Source of the DNA: Brevundimonas sp.
GTDB taxonomy: Bacteria > Pseudomonadota > Alphaproteobacteria > Caulobacterales > Caulobacteraceae
Length of the DNA: 43,744 nucleotides
Reading direction: 5' to 3'
Assembly: GCF_030656255.1 (NCBI RefSeq)
Contig: NZ_JAUSOE010000070.1
Location: 1 to 43,744 of the forward strand
Positions within the stretch are counted from its first letter, which is position 1, and each line of letters starts with the position of its first letter. Position numbers and translations under genes: made by a program. Shown piece after piece: positions 8,708 to 18,192 of the stretch. The notes under the pieces were generated by a model. It was not told where the DNA came from. It saw only the letters and a list, made by a program, of their open reading frames with translations, and ran no database searches.

Positions 8708-9138
8708 TTGATGCTCGGCGCGTTCGGACCCGCGGGCCAGTCTTCGACCCGCAAGCCTTCGACGCGTTCGAACTCGCGCAGATTACCCGTCACCAGGATC
8801 AGACTCCGACTGCGGGCGTGCCCCGCAATCAGAATGTCGTTTGAACCGATCAATTCGCCGCGCCTTTTCAAATTGGCCTTGATGTCGGCCGCGTGTTCGG
8901 CCGCAGCCGCATCGAAATCAAGCACGGTCATCCGCGCCAGCAGTCTTTTGGTCTGTTCTCGGCGCTGCTCGGGCCGATCCGACACGGCCGCGCCATACAG
9001 AAGCTCCATCGCCACAACGGTCGAAGCCGCAATGGAGTCGGCCGCATCGTTCAGCCGATCCGCCAGGGGCCCGCTCAGAAACGGCCTGTTTCTGAGAATG
9101 CGGACACAGACATTGGTGTCCAGGCTGTAGCGCAGCAT
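8704..9138 (-). CDS. vapC: VapC-type PIN-domain toxin (first vapBC pair)
   Basis: PIN-domain endoribonuclease toxin of 144 residues. Acidic active-site residues are at Asp7 (SLDTN), Glu45 (VVAMELLYG) and Asp101 (SNDILIAGHA), and the end LVTGNLREFERVEGLRVEDW is typical of the FitB/VapC group. It starts with a one-base overlap with the vapB stop (TGATG) and ends with a four-base overlap with the ymdB start, so it is tightly embedded in the operon. Members cleave tRNA or rRNA; the target here is unknown. All core residues look intact, so it is probably active. Confidence 0.93.
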   Translation of the reverse strand: MLRYSLDTNVCVRILRNRPFLSGPLADRLNDAADSIAASTVVAMELLYGAAVSDRPEQRREQTKRLLARMTVLDFDAAAAEHAADIKANLKRRGELIGSNDILIAGHARSRSLILVTGNLREFERVEGLRVEDWPAGPNAPSIK

Positions 9139-9380
9139 CAGAATTCCACGACGGAATCGTCGATCGGATCTTCAGGCTCGCAAATATCTATGCCCGGCTC
9201 GGCCAGAAAATCAGTCCAGACCGCATCCGCCGGCACAAGAAGCAGACTCCGCCCCTCCTGTATGACGCGCAGCTCCTTCACGTCATCGGGAAAGGCCACG
9301 GCCTTGGGCAGCCGCACCGCCTGCGAGCGGTTGGACATGAAGATCGAAGCCTTCAGCGGCGCTTTCCACGGGGCGTTCAT
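9138..9380 (-). CDS. vapB: VapB-type antitoxin (AbrB/MazE fold, first vapBC pair)
   Basis: An 80-residue antitoxin. The core FMSNRSQAVRLPKAVAFPDD is the AbrB/MazE swapped-hairpin DNA-binding motif of VapB proteins, followed by a C-terminal acidic tail (CEPEDPIDDSVVEF) of the sort that binds the toxin's PIN groove. The ATG at 9380 gives a normal length; an internal ATG at 9338 would cut off the first beta strand. It probably represses its own promoter at the inverted repeat just upstream. Confidence 0.92.
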   Translation of the reverse strand: MNAPWKAPLKASIFMSNRSQAVRLPKAVAFPDDVKELRVIQEGRSLLLVPADAVWTDFLAEPGIDICEPEDPIDDSVVEF

Positions 9381-9386
9381 TCCAGA

Positions 9387-9425
9387 ACAATGAGGGAAGG
9401 CAAGGTATATGTCAACGACATATCC
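9387..9425 (-). promoter_or_regulatory. vapBC promoter with operator palindrome
   Basis: On the minus strand a perfect -35 TTGACA (9415-9410) is followed 17 bp later by CATTGT (9392-9387) as a weak -10. The inverted repeat ATATGTC-AAC-GACATAT (9407-9423) is centred on the -35 element, as expected for autorepression by the VapBC complex. The sequence lies just past the fau stop codon (9427-9429), so the vapBC-ymdB genes have their own promoter in addition to possible read-through from fau. Confidence 0.6.
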
Positions 9426-9426
9426 C

Positions 9427-9969
9427 TCAGAACGCCCGATACCCCGCCTCGGTCAGCACCCCGTGCAGCCCCATGTCGTGCGCCTCCAGGCTCATCACCT
9501 CCACGGCCTGCCCCGCATAGGAGAAGCCGATCCGGATCACCTCCGGCCGCGCGGCGAAGGTGCGGTCGTAATAGCCTCCGCCCTGCCCCAGCCGCCCGCC
9601 AGACGCGTCGAAGGCCAGCAGCGGCGTGATGATCAGATCCGGATCCAACACCTCCGCCAGCGGCAGGGGCGCAGGACAGCCGGCGGCGTCCATCTCCAGC
9701 GGCTCGCCCGGCGACCAGGCGCGAAAGATCATCGGCGCGTCCCGCTCCAGCACGACCGGCAGGCAGAGCCGCCGTCCCGCAGCCTCCAGCGCCACGCTCA
9801 GGGCGTCGGTGTCCAGTTCGGATCCCATGGCGCGGTAAAGCGCGACGACCTCGCCCTGCGGCAGGGCGTCGGCGTGACCGGCGGCGCGGCTCGCGGCCAT
9901 CGGATCGCCCTCCGCCAGCCCCTTGCGCCGGGCGCGGGCCGCCGATCGAAGTTCGTGTTTGTCAGACAT
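9427..9969 (-). CDS. fau: 5-formyltetrahydrofolate cyclo-ligase
   Basis: ATP-dependent conversion of 5-formyl-THF to 5,10-methenyl-THF, recycling a folate storage form. The 180-residue protein has the N-terminal Lys/Arg-rich start (KHELRSAARARRKG), YRAMGSELDT near 45-54 and the phosphate-binding motif GGRLGQGGGYYDR at 124-136. The ATG at 9969 is chosen over an upstream start at 10002 because it gives the usual short N-terminus and keeps the gene clear of the 6S RNA. Placement directly after a 6S RNA gene and zapA is the classic ssrS-ygfA arrangement. Confidence 0.93.
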   Translation of the reverse strand: MSDKHELRSAARARRKGLAEGDPMAASRAAGHADALPQGEVVALYRAMGSELDTDALSVALEAAGRRLCLPVVLERDAPMIFRAWSPGEPLEMDAAGCPAPLPLAEVLDPDLIITPLLAFDASGGRLGQGGGYYDRTFAARPEVIRIGFSYAGQAVEVMSLEAHDMGLHGVLTEAGYRAF

Positions 9970-10021
9970 GGGGGCGCTCGGTTGGAGCGCGTCGCCGCGC
10001 AAGGCGAAGAAGGGGAAAGAG

Positions 10022-10194
10022 GTTGGCGGCGCCGCAAGAACCGTGAAGGGCGTTTAAATCCTCTCGAACCTGGGTAGCCAGGTGGGCTCCATATGCCCAG
10101 GCCCTCGAGCCCGGACAGGGACAGATCCCTTTGAGTGAATTAAGGTCGCGAGGAAATGTATGCCTTCGACGAGGGCCGCAGCAAGACCCGCCGT
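10022..10194 (-). ncRNA. ssrS: 6S RNA
   Basis: Untranslated gap between zapA and fau, the standard position of 6S RNA. Read on the minus strand it holds a long interrupted hairpin: GGCGG at 10192-10188 can close with CCGCC at 10029-10025, and the apical arm pairs CUCGA and CCUGGG with CCCAGG and UCGAG (about 10106-10063). The stretch CACGGUUCUUGCGGCGCC near the 3' end resembles alphaproteobacterial 6S RNAs as I remember them. A promoter upstream predicts a start near 10194, giving about 173 nt. 6S RNA binds the housekeeping RNA polymerase holoenzyme. Ends are approximate. Confidence 0.85.
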
Positions 10195-10199
10195 CCAGC

Positions 10200-10228
10200 A
10201 AGATAGGCGCTGCGCCCCGCCTTCTCAA
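10200..10228 (-). promoter_or_regulatory. Predicted 6S RNA promoter
   Basis: On the minus strand TTGAGA (10228-10223), a 17-bp spacer and TATCTT (10205-10200) match the sigma-70 consensus at 5 of 6 and 4 of 6 positions. The predicted start near 10194 falls exactly where the closing stem of the 6S RNA begins, which supports both calls. Confidence 0.6.
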
Positions 10229-10232
10229 GCGC

Positions 10233-10259
10233 CGTGATCAGATGGCCCGTGATCAGATG
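10233..10259. repeat. Short tandem duplication at the zapA stop codon
   Basis: CGTGATCAGATG occurs at 10233-10244 and again at 10248-10259, a 15-bp period. The second copy contains the zapA stop codon (10253-10255, read on the minus strand), so the first looks like a duplicated gene end lying between zapA and the 6S promoter. Confidence 0.7.
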
Positions 10260-10582
10260 TTTTGCGCGATCTTCTCGATCCGCGCGGCGACGGCGTTCAA
10301 CGCCTCGGCCACGCCGTCGGTCGAGGCCGTCGGCTGAACCATGGGCTGGCCTCCGGAAGCGGGACCGCCCCCGGCGTTCAGCCGCGCCTCGTGCAATTCA
10401 TCCGACAGGATCAGGGCCGACATCAGGAACAGCCGCAGATCCCCGACATGACCGACGTCCTGGGCCACCTGGCGCACCTGGTTGTCGAACTGTTTGGCCA
10501 GGATGCGGACCCGCTCCTCCTGCCCGTCGGCGCAGCCCACCGCATAGGGGCGGCCGTTCACCTCCACCGTCACCGTCGCCAT
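10253..10582 (-). CDS. zapA: Cell division protein ZapA
   Basis: Z-ring-associated protein of 109 residues that promotes FtsZ filament bundling at midcell. The N-terminal ZapA fold is clear (TVEVNGRPYAVGCADGQEER, then ILAKQFDNQV), followed by a helix with LRLFLMSALILSDEL and a C-terminal coiled coil. The start codon overlaps the stop of the upstream coiled-coil gene by one base (TGATG), the same pairing as ZapA and ZauP in Caulobacter crescentus, where the two proteins interact to focus the Z-ring. Confidence 0.95.
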   Translation of the reverse strand: MATVTVEVNGRPYAVGCADGQEERVRILAKQFDNQVRQVAQDVGHVGDLRLFLMSALILSDELHEARLNAGGGPASGGQPMVQPTASTDGVAEALNAVAARIEKIAQNI

Positions 10583-10875
10583 CAGCCGGCCTCGCTTTCG
10601 GTCTCGTCGTCGTCTTCGGTCAGGTCGTCCCGATCCAGCACCTCGCGCACCGCCGCAGCCGCCCGGGCCAGGGCCTGCGACGCCTCGCGCCCGGCGGCCT
10701 CCAGCTCGGCCACGCGCGCCGCATCCGCCCCGTTCCCAACTCGGGGCGCGAACAGGTCGTCGTCGGCGATCGCCGGCGCGGAGACCGGTCGGGCCTTCAG
10801 CTCCAGGATCTTGCGTTCAAGTTCGGCCAGGGCCCGGTCGATACGGGCCCGTGCGGCCGTGGTGGCGTCAGCCAT
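10582..10875 (-). CDS. zauP: ZauP-like coiled-coil division protein (ZapA upstream)
   Basis: A 97-residue acidic protein with two predicted coiled-coil segments (about residues 8-28 and 52-80; Ala/Glu/Arg-rich heptads) separated by a Pro-containing linker, and an acidic tail (DDLTEDDDETESE). Position immediately before and translationally coupled to zapA matches ZauP of Caulobacter, which binds ZapA. The name rests on position and coiled-coil character, since sequence in such short proteins is weakly conserved. AAGGAG lies before the ATG. It diverges from tkt, and the 95-bp gap holds both promoters. Confidence 0.8.
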   Translation of the reverse strand: MADATTAARARIDRALAELERKILELKARPVSAPAIADDDLFAPRVGNGADAARVAELEAAGREASQALARAAAAVREVLDRDDLTEDDDETESEAG

Positions 10876-10970
10876 CGGTCGCTCCTTATAAATTCCGTAT
10901 AGAACCCGAGGACGCGCCGGGGTAAAGCGGCGCGCTTCTGAATTTCGCTTCCGCCGAAAGGTCTTCCCCC

Positions 10971-12962
10971 GTGACCGACGCCAAATCCGCCCCCAAGGCC
11001 ACGCCCCAGCAGATGGCCAACGCCATCCGCGTCCTCGCCATGGACGGCGTCGAACAGGCCAAGTCGGGTCACCCCGGCATGCCCATGGGCATGGCCGACG
11101 TCGCCACGGTGCTGTTTTCGAAGTTCCTGAAGTTCGACGCGAGCCGCCCCGACTGGGCCGACCGCGACCGCTTCATCCTGTCGGCGGGCCACGGCTCGAT
11201 GCTGATCTACTCCCTGCTGCACCTGACCGGCTACAAGGCCGCGACCAAGGAAGAACTGTCGAACTTCCGCCAGTGGGGCTCCAAGACCGCCGGTCACCCG
11301 GAATACGGCCACATGCCCGGCGTCGAGGTCACCACCGGCCCCCTGGGCCAGGGCCTGGCCACCTCGATCGGCTTTGCGATGGCCGAGCGTCACCTGGCCG
11401 CCAAATACGGCGACGACCTGGTCGACCACCGCACCTGGGTCGTCGCCGGCGACGGCTGCCTGATGGAGGGCGTGTCCCAGGAAGCCATCGCCCTGGCTGG
11501 CCGCTATCGCCTGAACAAGCTCACCGTCCTGTGGGACGACAACGAGATCACCATCGACGGCAAGGTCTCCCTGTCCGACGCCACCGACCAGAAGGCCCGG
11601 TTCAAGGCCGCCGGCTGGGCGGTCAAGGCCATCGACGGCCATGACATGGACGCGATCAAGTCCGCCCTCAAATGGGCGACCCGCCAGGACAAGCCGACCC
11701 TGATCGCCTGCAAGACCAAGATCGGCAAGGGCGCCGCCACCATGGAAGGCAGCCACAAGACCCACGGCGCGGCCCTGGGCGCGGCCGAGATCGCCGCCAC
11801 CCGTCTGGGCCTGGCCTGGGATCACGAACCCTTCGAAATGCCGGCGACCATCGCCGACGCCTGGGCCAAGGTCGGGCGTCGCGGCGCCAAGGACCGCAAG
11901 AAGTGGGAGGCCCGCCTCGCCGCCTCCGGCCAAGCCGCCGACTTCACCCGCGCCATGAAGGGCGAGCTGCCGGAGGGCGCCTTCGACGCCCTGAACGCCA
12001 AGATCGCCGAACTGATCGAGACCAAGCCCGCCCAGGCCACGCGCCAGTCCTCGGGCGCCGCCCTGGACCAGGTCTTCGCCGCCATCCCCGAACTGATCGG
12101 CGGCTCGGCCGACCTGACCGGCTCGAACAACACCTTCGTCGCCGGCACCCCCATCCTGGACGCGCCGTCGTATGAAGGCCGCTACGTCAACTGGGGCATC
12201 CGCGAGTTCGGCATGGCCGCCGCCATGAACGGCCTGGCCCTGCACGGCGGGATCATACCCTATGCCGGCACCTTCATGGTCTTCTCGGACTACAGCCGCC
12301 CGGCCATCCGTCTGGGCGCCCTGATGGGGGTCCGCGCCATCCACGTCCTGACGCACGACTCGATCGGCCTGGGCGAGGACGGCCCGACCCACCAGCCGGT
12401 CGAACATCTGGCCGCCCTGCGCGCCATCCCCCACCTTCTGGTCTTCCGCCCCGCCGACACGGTCGAGGCCATGGAATGCTGGAAGATCGCGCTGGAGACG
12501 AAGACCTCGCCCTCGGCCATGGCCCTGTCGCGCCAGAAGACCCCGGCCGTCCGCACCGTCGCGGGCACTGAAAACCTGTCCGCCAAGGGCGCCTATGAGA
12601 TCAAGGCCGCTTCGGCCGAGGCCAAGGCCACCCTGTTCGGCACCGGCACGGAACTGGCCCTGGCCCTCAAGGCCGCCGAAACGCTTGAAGCCGAAGGCGT
12701 CCCGACCCGCGTCGTCTCCGTTCCCTGTTTCGAGCTGTTCGAGCAGCAGGACGCCGCCTACCGGGCCTCGGTCATCGGCCGCGGCACGGTGCGCGTCGCC
12801 GTCGAGGCCGCCATCAAACAGGGCTGGGAAGGCTTCATCGGCGAAGACGGCGCCTTCATCGGCATGACCGGCTTCGGGGCCTCGGCTCCCGCCGAAGTCC
12901 TCTACGACAAGTTCGGCATCACCGCCGACGCCGTGGTCGCAGCGGTGAAGGCGCGGCTGTAA
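10971..12962 (+). CDS. tkt: Transketolase
   Basis: Thiamine-diphosphate enzyme moving two-carbon units in the pentose phosphate pathway and Calvin-type interconversions. The 663 residues are full length. Motifs: SAGHGSML with His74, the ThDP motif starting GDG (160-162) and continuing through NEITIDG near 190, and WGIREFGMA with catalytic Glu412. The GTG start at 10971 is preceded by GAAAGG and is followed directly by the family's N-terminus ([20 protein letters not shown]). Single-gene unit, followed by a palindromic repeat. Confidence 0.97.
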   Translation: MTDAKSAPKATPQQMANAIRVLAMDGVEQAKSGHPGMPMGMADVATVLFSKFLKFDASRPDWADRDRFILSAGHGSMLIYSLLHLTGYKAATKEELSNFRQWGSKTAGHPEYGHMPGVEVTTGPLGQGLATSIGFAMAERHLAAKYGDDLVDHRTWVVAGDGCLMEGVSQEAIALAGRYRLNKLTVLWDDNEITIDGKVSLSDATDQKARFKAAGWAVKAIDGHDMDAIKSALKWATRQDKPTLIACKTKIGKGAATMEGSHKTHGAALGAAEIAATRLGLAWDHEPFEMPATIADAWAKVGRRGAKDRKKWEARLAASGQAADFTRAMKGELPEGAFDALNAKIAELIETKPAQATRQSSGAALDQVFAAIPELIGGSADLTGSNNTFVAGTPILDAPSYEGRYVNWGIREFGMAAAMNGLALHGGIIPYAGTFMVFSDYSRPAIRLGALMGVRAIHVLTHDSIGLGEDGPTHQPVEHLAALRAIPHLLVFRPADTVEAMECWKIALETKTSPSAMALSRQKTPAVRTVAGTENLSAKGAYEIKAASAEAKATLFGTGTELALALKAAETLEAEGVPTRVVSVPCFELFEQQDAAYRASVIGRGTVRVAVEAAIKQGWEGFIGEDGAFIGMTGFGASAPAEVLYDKFGITADAVVAAVKARL

Positions 12963-12972
12963 TCTCTCTTCA

Positions 12973-13127
12973 TCTCCCTCTCCCCCTGCGGGAGAGGGAG
13001 ACCGCGCACGGCGGCGCAGCCGTCGTCCTGGCGCGGTCGGGCGAGGGGTCGCACCGGCCGCAAAGTTCAACATCAACCGACCCCTCATCCGGCCCTCCGG
13101 GCCACCTTCTCCCGCAGGGGGAGAAGG
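12973..13127. repeat. Composite palindromic repeat downstream of tkt (REP/BIME-like)
   Basis: Two hairpins of one family in opposite orientation. The first (12973-13001) has a perfect 12-bp stem, TCTCCCTCTCCC with GGGAGAGGGAGA, around CCTGC. The second (13105-13127) has a 9-bp stem, CCTTCTCCC with GGGAGAAGG, around GCAGG, the reverse complement-like loop. GGGGTCG and CGACCCC mark the inner sides. It fills the gap between tkt and purT and probably acts as a transcript-end structure for tkt. Confidence 0.75.
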
Positions 13128-13143
13128 GACGTTGGAGCAGACG

Positions 13144-14340
13144 ATGAAACTCGGCACCCCGCTTTCCGACACCGCCGTCCGTGTCATGCTTCTCGGCTCG
13201 GGCGAACTGGGCAAGGAGGTCGCCATCGAGCTGCAACGCCTCGGCGTCGAGGTGATCGCCGTGGACCGCTATCCCAACGCACCGGCCATGCAGGTGGCGC
13301 ACCGCAGCCACGTCATCCCGATGACCGATCCTCATGTGCTGAATGGCGTCATCCTGGCCGAGGCCCCGCATATCATCGTGCCCGAGATCGAGGCCATCGC
13401 CACCGAGGTCCTGGCCGATATCGAGGCCGCTGGAATGGCCGTGGTCATCCCCACCGCGCGCGCCGTGCAGCTGACCATGAACCGCGAGGGCATCCGCCGC
13501 CTGGCCGCCGAAGAGCTGGGCCTGCCCACCAGCCCCTACGCCTTCGCCGGCAGCGCCGAGGAACTGGCCGCCGGTGCCGAGACCGTCGGCTATCCCGCCT
13601 TCGTCAAACCGGTCATGTCATCGTCCGGCAAGGGGCAATCCTTTGTCGAAAGCCCTGATGAAATCGCCGACGCCTGGACCTACGCCCAGGACAGCGGCCG
13701 CGTCGCCGGCGCCCGCGTCATCGTCGAGGGCCGCATCGACTTCGATTTCGAGATCACGCTTCTGACCGTCCGCGCGCGCGCCGCCGACGGCTCGACCGAG
13801 ACCTCCTTCTGCGCCCCCATCGGCCACCGCCAGGTCAAGGGCGACTATGTCGAAAGCTGGCAGCCCCAGGCCATGACCCCCGCCGCCCTCGCCGCCTCGC
13901 AAGACATCGCCGGCAAGGTCACCGACGCTCTGGGCGGTCTCGGCGTCTTCGGCGTCGAACTCTTCGTCAAGGGCGACCAGGTCTGGTTCTCCGAGGTCTC
14001 GCCCCGCCCCCACGACACCGGCCTGGTCACCCTGGCCAGCCAGACCATGAGCGAGTTCGCCCTCCACGCCCGCGCCATCCTGGGCCTGCCCGTCGACGTG
14101 ACCCTGCGCGAACCCGCCGCCAGCGCCGTCATCTACGGCGGTATGGAGGCGCAGGGCGTCGCCTTCGAAGGCGTGGCCGAAGCCCTGTCCGTCCCCACCG
14201 CCGACCTGCGCCTCTTCGGCAAGCCCGAAGCCTTCGACCGCCGCCGCATGGGCGTCGCCACCGCCCGCGGCGCTGACGTCGATCAGGCCCGCGAACGGGC
14301 GCGCGAGGCGGCGGGATGCGTGAAGGTGGTGCGCGGCTGA
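13144..14340 (+). CDS. purT: Formate-dependent phosphoribosylglycinamide formyltransferase PurT
   Basis: ATP-grasp enzyme making FGAR from GAR, formate and ATP, the folate-independent route for purine step three. The 398 residues include the N-terminal nucleotide-binding motif [10 protein letters not shown] (17-25), the ATP-grasp core ([16 protein letters not shown] near 158-173) and the metal-binding stretch [20 protein letters not shown]. The ATG at 13144 is preferred over the TTG at 13132 because GGAG lies before it and the family starts near this point. The gene lies between two palindromic repeats. Confidence 0.95.
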   Translation: MKLGTPLSDTAVRVMLLGSGELGKEVAIELQRLGVEVIAVDRYPNAPAMQVAHRSHVIPMTDPHVLNGVILAEAPHIIVPEIEAIATEVLADIEAAGMAVVIPTARAVQLTMNREGIRRLAAEELGLPTSPYAFAGSAEELAAGAETVGYPAFVKPVMSSSGKGQSFVESPDEIADAWTYAQDSGRVAGARVIVEGRIDFDFEITLLTVRARAADGSTETSFCAPIGHRQVKGDYVESWQPQAMTPAALAASQDIAGKVTDALGGLGVFGVELFVKGDQVWFSEVSPRPHDTGLVTLASQTMSEFALHARAILGLPVDVTLREPAASAVIYGGMEAQGVAFEGVAEALSVPTADLRLFGKPEAFDRRRMGVATARGADVDQARERAREAAGCVKVVRG

Positions 14341-14349
14341 CCTGACGCG

Positions 14350-14470
14350 CCCCCTCCGTCACGGCGCTCCGCGCCGCGCCACCTCCCCCAAGGGGGGAGG
14401 ATCTCCGTCATCTCATTCCTCCCCCCTTGGGGGAGGTGGATCGCCGGCGAAGCCGGCGAGACGGAGGGGG
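14350..14470. repeat. Composite palindromic repeat between purT and ccrM
   Basis: Outer arms CCCCCTCCGTC (14350-14360) and GACGGAGGGGG (14460-14470) are perfect reverse complements. Inside are two hairpins, CCTCCCCCAAGGGGGGAGG (14382-14400) and its inverted counterpart near 14418-14436, plus small GC hairpins (CGGCG..CGCCG; GCCGGCGAAGCCGGC). It is a different sequence family from the one after tkt but has the same two-units-inverted architecture. It occupies the first third of a 373-bp gap. Confidence 0.75.
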
Positions 14471-14497
14471 CCCGAACGGCGCCAACTGTCACAATGA

Positions 14498-15819
<1,322 letters not shown>

Positions 15820-15820
<1 letters not shown>

Positions 15821-15837
15821 GCCCTCAGATCAGGGCC
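15820..15837. terminator. Stem-loop at the ccrM/mutY convergent ends
   Basis: GGCCCT (15820-15825) pairs with AGGGCC (15832-15837) around a six-base loop; the arms include the last base of the ccrM stop and the mutY stop. There is no U-run on either side, so a bidirectional terminator role is only possible. Confidence 0.3.
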
Positions 15838-16871
15838 GGTTCGCCGGCCCGATCCAGCGCCTTGGCGAAGACCGTGGGCAGAGCCGCCCGCGCCGCCTCG
15901 AGCGCCAGCCACTGATAGTCACCACCCGCCTCGACCCGCGCTGTCCGCACCGTCAGGGTCAGGCTGAAATGGGTGAAGACATGCTCGACCGCCCCGGCCT
16001 CACGCCAATCGGCGGACACGGGCGGCTTCACGTCAGGCGCCGCGCCCCAATCCGACGTCGGCAAGCCGAGCATCCCGCCCAGCAACCCCTTGTCCGGCCG
16101 CCGCTCCAGCGCCACCCGCCCCTCGGCGTCGATCATGACGAAGGCCACGCCTCGGCGATGCGGCCGCTCCGCCTTCTTCAGTTTTACCGGGAACCGATCC
16201 GGCGCTCCGCTCGCCAGGCCCAGACACTGGTCCGCCGCCGGGCACTGGCCGCACAGCGGCGACTTGGGCCGGCACACCGTCGCCCCCAGATCCATCAGCG
16301 CCTGCGCCCAGTCGCCCGGCCGCTCATCGGTGACGAAGAGGCCCGCCAGCCGCTTCAACTCGGGCCGGGCCTTTGGAACCGGGATCTCGACCGCGAACAG
16401 CCGCGCCATGACCCGCTCGACATTGCCGTCCACCACATTGGCCGCGCGATCAAAGGCGATGGCGGCCACGGCGGCGGCCGTATAGGCGCCCACCCCCGGC
16501 AGGGCCAACAGGCCGGCTTCCGTATCCGGAAACACCCCGCCATGCTCGCCCGCCACGGCCCGCGCACAGGCCAGCAGATTGCGAGCCCGGGCGTAATATC
16601 CCAGCCCCGCCCAGGCGGCCATGACCTCGCCGTCCTCGGCCGCCGCCAGATCCGACACCGTCGGCCAGCGGGCGGTGAAGCTCTGGAAATACGGCGTCGC
16701 ATGCGGCGTCGTGGTCTGCTGCAGCATCACCTCCGACAGCCAGACCCGATAGGGATCGGTCCGCGCCTCCGCCCCCGGCGGCGCGCGCCACGCCAGGCGG
16801 CGCGCATGGCCATCGTACCAGGCCAGCAATTCGGAACGGATCAGAGAGACGTTGGGAGAGACGGGGGGCAT
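15825..16871 (-). CDS. mutY: A/G-specific adenine glycosylase MutY
   Basis: Base-excision enzyme removing adenine opposite 8-oxoguanine. The 348 residues contain catalytic Glu47 (WLSEVMLQQT), the helix-hairpin-helix LPGVGAYTA (124-132), catalytic Asp148 (VVDGN), and the iron-sulfur loop C-x6-C-x2-C-x5-C (Cys200, 207, 210, 216). The C-terminal third is the NUDIX-like 8-oxoG recognition domain with FTHFSLTL. The ATG lies three bases from the divergent dciA ATG, leaving no room for a usual ribosome binding site outside the other gene, and a TATATA at 16887-16882 could give a nearly leaderless transcript. Confidence 0.95.
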   Translation of the reverse strand: MPPVSPNVSLIRSELLAWYDGHARRLAWRAPPGAEARTDPYRVWLSEVMLQQTTTPHATPYFQSFTARWPTVSDLAAAEDGEVMAAWAGLGYYARARNLLACARAVAGEHGGVFPDTEAGLLALPGVGAYTAAAVAAIAFDRAANVVDGNVERVMARLFAVEIPVPKARPELKRLAGLFVTDERPGDWAQALMDLGATVCRPKSPLCGQCPAADQCLGLASGAPDRFPVKLKKAERPHRRGVAFVMIDAEGRVALERRPDKGLLGGMLGLPTSDWGAAPDVKPPVSADWREAGAVEHVFTHFSLTLTVRTARVEAGGDYQWLALEAARAALPTVFAKALDRAGEPALI

Positions 16872-16874
16872 GAG

Positions 16875-17444
16875 ATGACGCTATATAACCCCATGCGCCG
16901 CCCGCTGCCCACAGACGCCGAGGTCCGCGAGATCCTGTCGCGCCGCCGCACCCGCCCGGCGCCGCGCCCGGCGCCGCGCGCCGGCAAGGCCCTGACGCCG
17001 CTGATCAAGAAACTGGACGAGAAGTTCGGCCGCGGCGCCGGCGCGCTGGAGCCCCGCTGGCGCGAGATCGTCGGCGACCGCCTGGCCCGCGTCACCCGCC
17101 CGCAGAAACTGACCAAGGGCAAGGCCGGCCAGCCCGGCGTGCTGGAGCTGCGCGTCGCCGGCGCCGCGGCGCTTCTGGTCCAGCACCAGTCCGAAGACAT
17201 TCTGGCCCGCGTCAACCTGTTCCTCGGCGCCGGTTCGGTCGATCGCCTCCGCATCGCCCAGGGCCCGATCAAGCCCCTGACCGAGGCCGCCGCCCGGCCC
17301 AACCGCGCCGCCAAGCCCCCGCCCCTGGCCGCCCAGGCCGAGGCCGATCTGGCCGCCTCCATCGCCGACGCCCCTGAAGAACTGCGCGCCGCCCTCGCCC
17401 GCCTGGGTCGCGCCACCCTGTCGCGTTCGAACGACCGCGATTGA
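16875..17444 (+). CDS. dciA: DciA-like (DUF721) protein, candidate replicative helicase operator
   Basis: A 189-residue basic protein. Residues about 40-130 form the DUF721/DciA domain (LDEKFGRGAGALEPRWREIVGDRLARVTRP, then VLELRVAGAAALLVQHQSEDILARVN), which in characterised members binds and loads DnaB in bacteria lacking DnaC. The N-terminus is Arg/Pro-rich and the C-terminus is an Ala-rich tail. The start could be 16875 (MTLYN) or 16893 (MRRPL); a TATATA at 16882-16887 would favour the latter with a leaderless message. Position next to mutY and a DsbA gene is common in alphaproteobacteria. Confidence 0.8.
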   Translation: MTLYNPMRRPLPTDAEVREILSRRRTRPAPRPAPRAGKALTPLIKKLDEKFGRGAGALEPRWREIVGDRLARVTRPQKLTKGKAGQPGVLELRVAGAAALLVQHQSEDILARVNLFLGAGSVDRLRIAQGPIKPLTEAAARPNRAAKPPPLAAQAEADLAASIADAPEELRAALARLGRATLSRSNDRD

Positions 17445-17539
17445 CAAATCTTCGCCGCACCTGTTCTCGAATGATCAAGGTTGCGCTGTTCCCCGGGAAT
17501 CGCGCGATCATCCGGCAACGCTCCGACCAAGGAAGTCCC

Positions 17540-18187
17540 ATGGCCAACTTCGAAACCCGCTTCGCCCGCATGAGCCGCCGTGCGGCCATCACCGGCGCCG
17601 CCATGGCGACCATGGCCCTGGCCGCCTGCGGCGGCGGCTCCAAGGGCGCGGCCGAGGGCGACATGGGTCTGGGCGCGCCGGAAGGCGCCAAGGTCACCGT
17701 GGTCGAATACGCCTCGGTCACCTGCCCCCACTGCGCCCTGTGGCAGGCCAACACCTGGCCGGCATTCAAGGCCAAATACGTCGACACGAACAAGGTCCGC
17801 TACGTCTTCCGCGAACTGCCGACACCGCCGGTCGACGCCGCCACAGCCGGCTTCCTGGTCGCCCGCTGCGCCGGCCCGGACAAGTATTTCGACGTCGTTC
17901 ACCAGCTGATGGCCACCCAGCAGGAGATGCTGACCTCGTCGCCGCGCGACTGGCTGCTGCGCACCGCCCAGGCCGCCGGAATGTCCGAACAGCAGTTCAA
18001 CGACTGCGTCACCGACAAGGACGCCGTCGCCGCTATGGAGACCCGCGTCCAGGCCGCCCGCACGGCAGGCGTGACCGGCACCCCGGCCTTCTACGTCAAC
18101 GATACCCAGGTCATCACCCCCGGCGGCGAAGGCGCCAGCCTGGCCGACCTGTCCGCGGCCATCGACGCCGAACTGGCGAAGAAGTAA
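17540..18187 (+). CDS. DsbA-family thioredoxin-like lipoprotein, first of three (CPHC)
   Basis: Periplasmic thiol oxidoreductase of the DsbA/thioredoxin_4 group, 215 residues. An SRR signal and lipobox LAAC put the acyl-Cys at 30. The active site is TCPHC (Cys62, Cys65), and the cis-Pro loop GVTGTPAFYV lies near the C-terminus. GGAAG precedes the ATG at 17540; an upstream in-frame ATG at 17441 would add 33 residues before the signal and is rejected. It is the first of three adjacent paralogues, with five bases before the next start. Substrates are unknown; it could act as oxidase or isomerase. Confidence 0.9.
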   Translation: MANFETRFARMSRRAAITGAAMATMALAACGGGSKGAAEGDMGLGAPEGAKVTVVEYASVTCPHCALWQANTWPAFKAKYVDTNKVRYVFRELPTPPVDAATAGFLVARCAGPDKYFDVVHQLMATQQEMLTSSPRDWLLRTAQAAGMSEQQFNDCVTDKDAVAAMETRVQAARTAGVTGTPAFYVNDTQVITPGGEGASLADLSAAIDAELAKK

Positions 18188-18192
18188 CGATC

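Noticed and set aside
10797..13226. Long antisense open frame (809 codons) across tkt
   Set aside because: It is the shadow of a GC-rich transketolase gene, full of Gly/Asp/Val/Gln low-complexity sequence with no domain, and runs through a palindromic repeat.
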